This document shows positions 48,685-55,598 of a stretch of DNA of 55,598 bases, piece after piece. The notes below the pieces were generated by a model, which saw nothing but the letters and a program-made list of their open reading frames with translations, had not been told where the DNA came from and made no database searches. The translations under genes and the position numbers were made by a program. The stretch is from Candidatus Aenigmatarchaeota archaeon (GTDB lineage Archaea; Aenigmatarchaeota; Aenigmatarchaeia; QMZP01; QMZT01), in assembly GCA_016932215.1 (NCBI GenBank), contig JAFGDH010000010.1, positions 1-55,598 on the forward strand. Direction: 5' to 3'. Position 1 is the first letter of the stretch. Each line of letters begins with the position of its first letter.

Positions 48685-49110
48685 TCATTTTGATTTTTTA
48701 AGATATTTCAGAATCTCATCCGAAAATTCCCTGAAATCGCTCAGCTTGTTTTTCAGCAAATCAAAAATCGTCCTGTCGTCCGTATGGCCGTACCTGTGGA
48801 CCAGCACGTTCCTGAACGCCCTCATCTTCTTCAGTTTATCAGAAACCTTCCTTGAAATGATTTTATTTTTTTCAAGCTTTTCGAAAATGTCAACCTCGCT
48901 GTCTGGGAGCCCCATCTTCATCCCGACAACAACCATGTTGCAGATGTCTATCACGCACTCAACGGAGATGTGGAGAAGCCTTTCGCATGCCCTTTTCTTT
49001 TCTATAGACCTCTCGTAACTTTCGTAATTATCCGGGATTATCCCTTTCAACTCGCCTGAATACCCTTCCATCTCGTCAATCTTTGCAAGAATCCTTTCCT
49101 TATCTAGCAT
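48685..49110 (-). CDS. hepT: HepT-like HEPN RNase toxin (DUF86)
   Basis: 141 residues from ATG 49110. The DUF86/HepT active-site motif R-x4-H-x-Y is intact: RNVLVHRYG near residues 104-112. In studied HepT-MntA pairs HepT is an RNase and the Tyr of this motif is AMPylated by MntA. ATG 49110 is preferred over TTG 49116; a GGGAG site precedes it. The start overlaps the end of the MntA gene by 11 bases, the classic coupled arrangement. Part of the repeat-flanked module. Confidence 0.88.
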   Translation of the reverse strand: MLDKERILAKIDEMEGYSGELKGIIPDNYESYERSIEKKRACERLLHISVECVIDICNMVVVGMKMGLPDSEVDIFEKLEKNKIISRKVSDKLKKMRAFRNVLVHRYGHTDDRTIFDLLKNKLSDFREFSDEILKYLKKSK

Positions 49111-49510
49111 GGGCAACAGCTCCCAGATATTCGTAATAATATTTCTTGAATTCCTCGAATTCCTTTATCGTGCTGAAGGCGATATCATACAGCATTTCAT
49201 CGTTTTTGCTGAGCAGCACTTTCCCCTCCCTGAGGACCCTCGTTTTAATAAAAACGGGAAGCGTTTGGAAAAGGCTTATGTCCAGCTTATCGCTCTTAGC
49301 AATGCCTGTATATTTTAATTCTGTCCGGAAAAGGGACTCTCTATCCATTCTTCCTCGTTTAAGAACCAGACATACGTCAACATCAGAATCCTTTCTGGTC
49401 CCCCCCCTGACGCGGCTTCCAAACATGATAACGGCTATAACATTCTCATCCCTTCTCGCTTCCTCCATGAATTCCCTTCCAGGCATTTCCGAATTTTTCA
49501 TGTCTTTCAT
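49100..49510 (-). CDS. mntA: MntA-like nucleotidyltransferase antitoxin
   Basis: 136 residues. The minimal nucleotidyltransferase signature GS-x10-D-x-D is intact: FGSRVRGG...DSDVDV around residues 31-47. Family members neutralise HepT by transferring AMP residues from ATP. It is first in the two-gene operon. Composition is near that of the window, unlike the AT-rich pair at 10.8-11.9 kb. A second in-frame ATG lies at 49501; either start is possible. Confidence 0.87.
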   Translation of the reverse strand: MKDMKNSEMPGREFMEEARRDENVIAVIMFGSRVRGGTRKDSDVDVCLVLKRGRMDRESLFRTELKYTGIAKSDKLDISLFQTLPVFIKTRVLREGKVLLSKNDEMLYDIAFSTIKEFEEFKKYYYEYLGAVAHAR

Positions 49511-49570
49511 GCTATCTTTTTTGGTCCGTGTATTTAAAAATCAGTCTTTACCGGAAAGAATGATCCGGCT

Positions 49571-49606
49571 ATGGGCGATCCTCGAGAACTCGAGGGAATT
49601 CGGGGC
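49571..49606 (+). repeat. 36-bp direct repeat, copy 2 (orphan DUF357 3' end)
   Basis: Exact duplicate of 48631-48666, including the 16-bp inverted repeat (49580-49595). Read in the DUF357 frame it continues to A-I-K-stop (49613). It has no start codon or gene body attached and sits 6 bases from the stop of the giant protein gene on the opposite strand. Confidence 0.95.
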
Positions 49607-49619
49607 CATAAAGTAGATT

Positions 49620-52600
49620 TTACTTGTTAACTAAGCTGTAAGGCGCTGACGGGGGGATTCCTGAAAACACTACTTCAAACTGGATTCGGTTATTTGCATT
49701 CCAGTCCGTTACCGAGCATCCCTGCAGATAACCGGCCTGGCCAAGTGTGGCACTCATAGAAGCGGTATCCTGGCAGCTGGAATAACCGCTGTTATAGTTC
49801 TGGTACGGGTTGCTGCCTGCCTGGTAGTAAGGATTCTGGGCGCTGCTCCCGCCGCACGAAGCGCAACTGCCCTGGGTAACCATCATAATCCGGCCACATT
49901 CTACAAAAATGCCGTTTCCCCTGTCGATCTTTACCTGTATGTACGGATTGCTGTAACTCTGCCCCACAAGGCTGCATACGTTAGTCCATTTAAACTGGAT
50001 TGGGCTGCTGTATTTTACGGTTACGCTGCCTGAACTTCCGGTATTGCTGAGGAGCTCATTCCCGCCCTGCTTAATCGTCAGGCTGGGCTTCCCGAATGAA
50101 TCTTGAGCGGCGTTTTTTATCTCCCAGCCAAGCGCCATGGCGTCGCCCATTATGTTGTAGAAACGGCTGAAGCACTGCTGCATCTGGGTCATCATTCTCG
50201 ACGCTTCGCCGACCTGTGCCATGCTCTGCTGGTAGTCGGTCCCTCCGTATGCTCCGCTCTGCCTCGGCTGGGCCATCTTCATACATAATTGCAACTCAAG
50301 GAACTGCATGTATATCTTTAATGCAAGCATGATGATCTGCGGGAATTTCATTATGAACCTGCATACGGCCGTCGGACCCGCCGCGATTCCCCCGCCAATA
50401 TCCCTGGCCGTTTCACCAGCCTTCTCGGCGCCGGGAATGAGAACCACGAGCTCCGCCAGAAGCCTCGGGAGCAGGCATACTCCAAGACCCCAGACGAGGC
50501 CCTGCTGCATGGCGGCCTTATACTTGCTCTCCTCCTCGTCCTTGTCGAACCAGTCGTAAAATCCTCCGGCCCCCCCTGTCGCAATTCCTCTGCCGTCATC
50601 ATCAGACTGGGAAGCAATCGCATCAATGATGAATATCACCAGGAATATGATAAGCGCGACAACGATAAGAATACCAATACCTTCTATGATGTTCCCGACC
50701 GTTGTGTCCCAGAATGACTTCTTAAATTCCGGTGGTTTAATATCATCACCGAAGTCAAGATCGACAGCTTTTATAACTTCATCTTCTGGAAGAATTTCAT
50801 CTTCTGAAGCGATGGGAGGTTCGTAACGGCATTCATCATAACATGCGCCTTCTGAATCATATTTACCGCCTTCCTTTTCAACACATTTCCAATCAGGTTC
50901 TTCGCTGCAGTCCCATTTCGTTCCTCCGCCTCCGGTTCCTCCAGCCACAGCGCAATAGCATGTTGATCCGCTTCCATAGCATTTCTCGCATGTTACCCCT
51001 ATTCCCTCTGATTTTTTGTGGTATGTGTATGTTTCTCCACCGGCTTGAATTTCATAACCTTCCATGTTGGATGACCAGCACATTGCCTTGTAATACCCTC
51101 CACTGAGAGGTTCATTCACCAAACTCCCGCAGGCTGTAGAGCATGCGGTAGCCCATTCAGCTCCAGCGTTTGGCTGATCGCAAGTTGTCGCAAATCCAAC
51201 TCCTTCAGTCTCCGGCATGTAGTCGTTCTCGTTGTAAGGGATTCCTATTGATTCGGCTTCCTGTTGTGTGATTGGTGCTGTTACGCCGGGCATGGGCGTT
51301 TGTCCTGAAGGGGTATTAATAGGACTGTCTACAATTGTCCCTGTTCCTTGTCCGCCCGGTGTGCGGTCCGGCGGGTCAATTACCTTGTCCCAGAAGAAAT
51401 CCGTCCCCAGGCAGACCGTGCAGAACGCGGCTATCCTGATCAGCCAAAGGAAGATGTCCTCCATCGCCTTGTACATCTTTTCCGCTTCCTTCTGCTGGGC
51501 GAACATGGACCTCAGGTTGTCGTCCAGCTCCGGCTGGACCGTAAGGGAGCCCAGGCCGACCGACCTGGTCTCGTAAACGAGGTTGTTGGCGTACTTGTAG
51601 TAGACGGTAAGATTCGACTGGCCGAGCTGGACGTCGGCGAACGTCTGGTCCGGGTCTTGGGTGACCTCCTCAGCCAGCGTTATCGAGGCGGGTATCCTGA
51701 ATGAACATAAATATCTGGACTGGGACGGGGAACGCTGTGTGCTTATCTCCTGGCATCTCGGGCTGTAGACGGTGACCGCGGTTCCGGTCATGTCGATTGT
51801 TGAATCATAAACCGTGAGATCGGAGATGTCGCCGGTTCCCCTGTTCTTGATCGTGACGGTAGCATTGAACATGGAATACTCCATGCCGCACGTCCCTCTT
51901 GGCGAGTTGACGTGGCATTTGAAGACGGAAGGGATTATCTCGCTGCTCTTAACCAGCTCTATGTCGAAATTGTCGGTCCCCTTCCTGACGTAGACGCTGA
52001 AGCTACCCTTCGCCATCTTCCCGTTGGAGGGGTTGGTCGCGACAAGCTCTATGGTACCGGTCCCGTCGGCGCACCTCTGGAAGAACGAGGCGTCGATGTA
52101 GAAGGAGCACTGGTACTGCTCCTCCCTGTGGGCGCCAACGACGGCGGAGCTCTTGAACTCGCAGTACGTCGAGTTGTCGGAAGGTGAATAGCCTCTTCCC
52201 TGGGTGAGCTTCCCGGAAGTGTCGTAGGCGTTGAAGTTGAAGGACCACGTGATCGCGTCATCGGTGGTCGGGTGGAGCAGGTCGGCATTATAGACTGTGA
52301 TCGTGTTTCCCGCGTCGCCGAGTGTTATAGTGTTCATCTCGAGGCAGTTCACGTTGAAATCATAAACCCCGTTCTCGTTGATCTTATCGTCATTGAATTC
52401 GATGTAAGGCGCGAGCGGGGGGGCTTCGACCCTGTAATAATAGGTATCCACTTTCGTGCTCACCGGAGTTTCGTCAGGAAGCTTCACGTTGAACTTTATG
52501 TCGAGCGGGTAATTCCTCACCTCGCCGTCCACCAGCTCCCCCTGGCCGCATGCGACCGCCTCCAGGAACCTGTCGGGCGGTATGGTACAGGTTATGGATG

Positions 52601-55595
52601 AGCCCTGTGAGGTGCAGTAGCGGGCAGTCCCCGATATGGTTTGGCTGTTGAATTTGATCTCCTCGCTGACTATTGTCGGGTTCTGGTTGGTCGCCGTCGT
52701 GGCGCGCATGTTTATGGTCACCTGGGCAGGATTGGAAGACGGGTGATCAGGGCAGTAGACGCTCGCCGGCGTGACCGACTGTATCGTGATTTCGACGGGC
52801 GAATAGTCGACGTCAACCGTAAGGGTTTCCGAAAGGTCGTGACTGTTCGTCCCGTCGGACGCGAGAAGCTTGAAGGTCTGCTGGTTTTCCCCCGAGGCGG
52901 TGGACGGTATGTTCACCTTTACCGGACACTTGAAATAATTCGCCTGCAGGTGCTCGCAGGTCCCGGACGCGATCCAGCCGGAAGGCTTTACCGTGACCGT
53001 GGAAAGGCCGAGCTCGTCGAAGTTCTCGGTCTTCACGAAGATTTCAGTGTCCGTCGTGTTGCCGGCGTCCCCTTCTATCCTCTCCGGGATTATCTCGAGT
53101 ATGTTTGGCTGCGGACCTGCGGTCGGCTCGATGACGTTGACCTGGTAAAGCTCGGACACCATGTCCGTGCCGGTAACCCTGGCAACGACCGGGAAGTTCG
53201 CATTCGCATAATCGGAAGGTATCTGGAAGGACGCGGAACAGGTGTAGAAGTCCTTGTCAGCGCTCCCGGAGTCCTGGTCCTTGGAACAGCTAAGGGTCTC
53301 CTCGGCGTTGTCCATGTACGCGAACTTGAAGGAGGGCGTGGACGAGATGTATGAAGGGTACCTTATGTATGAAACGATCGTTCCGCTGGTAGTGGTTCCC
53401 TTTGTCATGGGATCAGGCTGTATGTATAGTATGTGGAAGCTTGGTTTGGGAAGGTCCACGTAAGCATCATAGAAATTCGAAACCAATCCGGTAGTGATGG
53501 AAGGATAGGTGAATTTAAGGTTCATCGTGACCTTTTCCTTCTTTATCTGGCACATGTCGCTGGCCGGTATGGTGCATGTGTAGATGTAATCGGATTTGGT
53601 GCACGTCAGCGTCTTGTAAGACCCGCCGTCCGTCGCATACTCGTATTTCGTCGGTGTGCCCGCTATGTTGGACGTTGTCGCCGTCAGCGTGAGCGAGGTG
53701 TCGGCTATGCAGTCCAGCCTCTTCGCATGTGTAAGGGCGAGAGACGGTCCCGGCGGGGGAGAACGGACCTCTACGAATGTGTTGGCCTGCAGGGTTCTCG
53801 GGTTGCCGCTGCCGTCGAAGGCGTTGAGCCTGAACTGGACCGGATAGACGCCGGGATTCTGGGCTTCCGGTATGTCCATCGTAATAGAACATTCGTAGTG
53901 GTTCACGTCAGGGAATATCTCCTTTGCCGTGCAGGAAGGGGATCCCCACGGGCTGTCAAGGTATTTGTACTGGAAGCCCGAGGTCTGGTAGGTTATCGAG
54001 TCCGGATAATTTACGTGGAGGTTGACCGTAACCGAATCGGAGTCACCGGCCGTGAACAGCTGGTTCGAGATATGATCGATCGCTATGCTGGGAGGGGGGA
54101 AAGTAACGTGGAGGTTGACCTTGCTTGTGTTCACGGATGTCTGGTCGAAGGTGAACCTGAAATAAAGATCAAGGTCCCCGCTCATCATGTCGCATATGTT
54201 GCTCTCTGTTATCCTGCAGCGATACGCGTTACCGACAGGAGCGTCGCAGGAAAGGGACTTGTAAGTGGTCCCGTCCAGCGTATACTCCTTGGTTGGGGAC
54301 GAGGAGGTCGGGTTCTGGACTATTATCGTGGCGGAGAGCTGGGTGTCTATCCCGCAGTCGAACGGATTCGGGCTGAGATCGGAAAGTATTATGGATGACG
54401 GGGGCTTCTTGACCGTTACCGGGAAGCCCGCGAAAACGGTCGTCGCGTCGTCATAGGTGAAGTGGACGGTTACCGTGGATGTCCCGGGCGCGTCGCATAC
54501 AGGGAAGTTGTCAACAGGTATCTCGCATTCGTATTCGTACGTTCCGGTTATGAGGCACGTCATGCGGTTCTCGGAAGGGCTGACGTCGTCAACGTCATAA
54601 TAGAATGATTTGTAATAGCATTCGTTCTGGCCGCAGTTGATGTATGAGGAATTCTCAACGTGGACCTTAACAGTTATTACGTCGTCGCTCTCGCAGGTAA
54701 CTATCTGCGGGTCGAAGGAATCGATCACCAGTTTCGCGCCGCCAGCTCCGGGCTCGCCGTCCGCCGGGGGAAGCTCGCCGGTGGAGTAGAAAACCACAGG
54801 GTTCGATGTCTTCGCTCCGCTGCCGTAGACGAAGCTCCACTGCTTGGAATAGGAAGCGAATGCGTTCCCGGAATCGATGTTGGTCGAGAACAGCGGATCA
54901 CCGGTCCCGGATGGATCGATGTCGGCCGTGTTCCCCATCAGCTCGTAAAGCTTGTCCACCGTGGAAGACGACACCAAAGCGAAAACGCTCTTGTTCACGT
55001 AGTTGGATGGTATCCTCTCGTAGCTTTCGATGTAGTTCTTGACCGCGGCCGGGTTCACGCCGGGATTGAGGTAAAGGTTCAGCCGTTCCACGTCGAAGTT
55101 GTCATGCCTGAAGTTCTCAGGACCGAGACCCGATCCGGACTTCTCGACGTGGTCCCAGCTGCCTGTCCAGTATGTCTTCCCAGCCACGTCCAGTTTGATT
55201 ATTATCATGAAATTTGCCATCCCGGATGTCGAGACATCCGACCACTTCAGCTCTTCTTCATACTGCGGGATGTACCCGGTCGGGCTGGTCCCTATGTGCG
55301 GAGGATCCCCCCTCAGGACACACTGTACCGGATTATAATCCCTGCACACGTAAAAATAAACCTTCCTCATCTGTATGCTGTCGTTCTTGGTCTCGAGGGA
55401 AAGTGTCGTAAAATGAGCGTTTCTCGCGTAATCATACTCGAAGGTGAAGTCCTTGTTTATGAAATCGGAGAATGAAGAAAGCTCGGCAACTGCCTGGTCG
55501 CTGTCCCCGAATATGTTTATCTGGAACGCGCTGACGAACGTAAGGGATAGCATCAAATATGAGGCTACGACTGCAAATATCTGCAGCACCAGCAT
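49620..55595 (-). CDS. Giant exported multi-Ig-like surface protein (possibly 5'-truncated)
   Basis: At least 1991 residues. Residues 1-24 are hydrophobic and end in VSAFQ, like a signal peptide or anchor, but there is no basic N-terminus and only three bases remain before the window edge, so the true start may lie outside. Residues about 280-1340 hold a string of roughly 100-residue Ig-like beta domains, many with a paired-Cys pattern S-C...Y-x-C and Pro-rich linkers. Around 1380-1400 there is a hydrophobic segment, then a Cys-rich insert (about 1460-1590), a strong transmembrane helix near 1635-1660, further hydrophobic stretches to about 1770 and a Gly/Ser/Tyr/Gln-rich end. Probably a large cell-surface protein; function unknown. 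Confidence 0.85.
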   Translation of the reverse strand: MLVLQIFAVVASYLMLSLTFVSAFQINIFGDSDQAVAELSSFSDFINKDFTFEYDYARNAHFTTLSLETKNDSIQMRKVYFYVCRDYNPVQCVLRGDPPHIGTSPTGYIPQYEEELKWSDVSTSGMANFMIIIKLDVAGKTYWTGSWDHVEKSGSGLGPENFRHDNFDVERLNLYLNPGVNPAAVKNYIESYERIPSNYVNKSVFALVSSSTVDKLYELMGNTADIDPSGTGDPLFSTNIDSGNAFASYSKQWSFVYGSGAKTSNPVVFYSTGELPPADGEPGAGGAKLVIDSFDPQIVTCESDDVITVKVHVENSSYINCGQNECYYKSFYYDVDDVSPSENRMTCLITGTYEYECEIPVDNFPVCDAPGTSTVTVHFTYDDATTVFAGFPVTVKKPPSSIILSDLSPNPFDCGIDTQLSATIIVQNPTSSSPTKEYTLDGTTYKSLSCDAPVGNAYRCRITESNICDMMSGDLDLYFRFTFDQTSVNTSKVNLHVTFPPPSIAIDHISNQLFTAGDSDSVTVNLHVNYPDSITYQTSGFQYKYLDSPWGSPSCTAKEIFPDVNHYECSITMDIPEAQNPGVYPVQFRLNAFDGSGNPRTLQANTFVEVRSPPPGPSLALTHAKRLDCIADTSLTLTATTSNIAGTPTKYEYATDGGSYKTLTCTKSDYIYTCTIPASDMCQIKKEKVTMNLKFTYPSITTGLVSNFYDAYVDLPKPSFHILYIQPDPMTKGTTTSGTIVSYIRYPSYISSTPSFKFAYMDNAEETLSCSKDQDSGSADKDFYTCSASFQIPSDYANANFPVVARVTGTDMVSELYQVNVIEPTAGPQPNILEIIPERIEGDAGNTTDTEIFVKTENFDELGLSTVTVKPSGWIASGTCEHLQANYFKCPVKVNIPSTASGENQQTFKLLASDGTNSHDLSETLTVDVDYSPVEITIQSVTPASVYCPDHPSSNPAQVTINMRATTATNQNPTIVSEEIKFNSQTISGTARYCTSQGSSITCTIPPDRFLEAVACGQGELVDGEVRNYPLDIKFNVKLPDETPVSTKVDTYYYRVEAPPLAPYIEFNDDKINENGVYDFNVNCLEMNTITLGDAGNTITVYNADLLHPTTDDAITWSFNFNAYDTSGKLTQGRGYSPSDNSTYCEFKSSAVVGAHREEQYQCSFYIDASFFQRCADGTGTIELVATNPSNGKMAKGSFSVYVRKGTDNFDIELVKSSEIIPSVFKCHVNSPRGTCGMEYSMFNATVTIKNRGTGDISDLTVYDSTIDMTGTAVTVYSPRCQEISTQRSPSQSRYLCSFRIPASITLAEEVTQDPDQTFADVQLGQSNLTVYYKYANNLVYETRSVGLGSLTVQPELDDNLRSMFAQQKEAEKMYKAMEDIFLWLIRIAAFCTVCLGTDFFWDKVIDPPDRTPGGQGTGTIVDSPINTPSGQTPMPGVTAPITQQEAESIGIPYNENDYMPETEGVGFATTCDQPNAGAEWATACSTACGSLVNEPLSGGYYKAMCWSSNMEGYEIQAGGETYTYHKKSEGIGVTCEKCYGSGSTCYCAVAGGTGGGGTKWDCSEEPDWKCVEKEGGKYDSEGACYDECRYEPPIASEDEILPEDEVIKAVDLDFGDDIKPPEFKKSFWDTTVGNIIEGIGILIVVALIIFLVIFIIDAIASQSDDDGRGIATGGAGGFYDWFDKDEEESKYKAAMQQGLVWGLGVCLLPRLLAELVVLIPGAEKAGETARDIGGGIAAGPTAVCRFIMKFPQIIMLALKIYMQFLELQLCMKMAQPRQSGAYGGTDYQQSMAQVGEASRMMTQMQQCFSRFYNIMGDAMALGWEIKNAAQDSFGKPSLTIKQGGNELLSNTGSSGSVTVKYSSPIQFKWTNVCSLVGQSYSNPYIQVKIDRGNGIFVECGRIMMVTQGSCASCGGSSAQNPYYQAGSNPYQNYNSGYSSCQDTASMSATLGQAGYLQGCSVTDWNANNRIQFEVVFSGIPPSAPYSLVNK

Positions 55596-55598
55596 TTC

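Larger units (their letters stand above)
48667..49570. mobile_element. Candidate inserted HepT-MntA module between direct repeats
   Basis: The 904-base interval between the two repeat copies holds only the HepT-like and MntA-like genes, both on the minus strand. One repeat plus the interval is a 940-base unit. Recombination between the copies would restore a DUF357 gene ending in E-F-G-A-I-K. No integrase or transposase is present, so mobility would need a factor in trans, or the repeat arose by duplication during illegitimate insertion (inference). Confidence 0.6.

Noticed and set aside
53433-54398. 321-residue plus-strand frame, and other long plus-strand frames between 51.3 and 55.5 kb
   Set aside because: Antisense shadows of the giant Ig-like gene, Arg/Val/Gly-rich with no domain pattern or start signal.
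1-55598. rRNA genes, transposases, integrases, replication origin
   Set aside because: No rRNA-like sequence, no recombinase or transposase gene and no origin-binding repeat cluster seen on either strand.

Overview
The window is archaeal. It carries a Dim1/KsgA rRNA dimethylase, FEN1, a DRG-type GTPase, archaeal-type ThrS, geranylgeranyl reductase, a UbiA prenyltransferase, an isoprenyl diphosphate synthase, single-domain KaiC-like ATPases, an archaeal pilus ATPase with two membrane platform proteins, and many genes that start about 23-28 bases downstream of a TATA-like box (leaderless transcripts). Gene density is high, with 1-17 bp overlaps and several TTG starts. I cannot fix the lineage. 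The very large secreted proteins and scattered single-gene functions would fit a DPANN or another little-studied archaeon, but that is inference.

Layout. 1-7.4 kb: a tandem Lrp-type regulator, a small membrane protein, the DRG GTPase, an operon of Kef-type antiporter and KsgA, a KaiC-like ATPase, and an operon of an Mth938-like protein, FEN1 and a small membrane protein. 7.4-10.7 kb: a secreted subtilase with a cysteine-rich tail, and a translation-factor-like protein with a decayed G domain. 10.8-11.9 kb: an AT-rich HEPN/nucleotidyltransferase pair, followed by tRNA-Gln(CTG).

12.15-26.9 kb is the striking part. It holds eleven tandem paralogous genes, each encoding one cytoplasmic eight-bladed PQQ-like beta-propeller of about 450-470 residues. 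Each protein has a short Phe/Gly/Asp-rich N-terminus (divergent in gene 9) and a C-terminal tail built from four (S/T)(D/E)Y-x-x-x hexapeptides. No signal peptides are visible. At nine of ten junctions the next gene starts inside the previous one, always in the same relative frame, behind a purine-rich Shine-Dalgarno site embedded in the upstream coding sequence. The tenth junction carries a promoter, so the array looks like two operons (genes 1-3 and 4-11). Gene 8 is much more AT-rich than its neighbours. An Asp-Cys pair in the last blade is invariant in all eleven copies.

27-34.6 kb: ThrS, an orphan PorA-like subunit, adenylate kinase, and a 1303-residue zinc-ribbon/multi-TM protein. 34.6-40.3 kb (minus strand): a DUF63 membrane protein and a pilus operon (two pilin-like proteins, FlaI/TadA ATPase, two T2SSF membrane proteins). 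40.4-46 kb: an HTH-V4R sensor operon with palindromic sites around its promoter, geranylgeranyl reductase divergent from UbiA plus an internally duplicated membrane protein, a second KaiC-like ATPase, and an isoprenyl diphosphate synthase. 46-49.6 kb: a PEP-synthase-like protein that has lost its catalytic histidine, a small membrane protein, a DUF357 gene, and a HepT-MntA toxin-antitoxin pair bracketed by a 36-bp perfect direct repeat of the DUF357 3' end. 49.6-55.6 kb: a giant (at least 1991-residue) exported multi-Ig-like protein that reaches the window edge.

How the genes may work together: lipid/isoprenoid genes (GGR, UbiA, IDS) cluster loosely. The pilus operon and the two giant membrane proteins suggest an elaborate cell surface. 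The two HEPN/MNT pairs mark accessory insertions. The propeller array is the best candidate for an undescribed system; its function cannot be read from the sequence.
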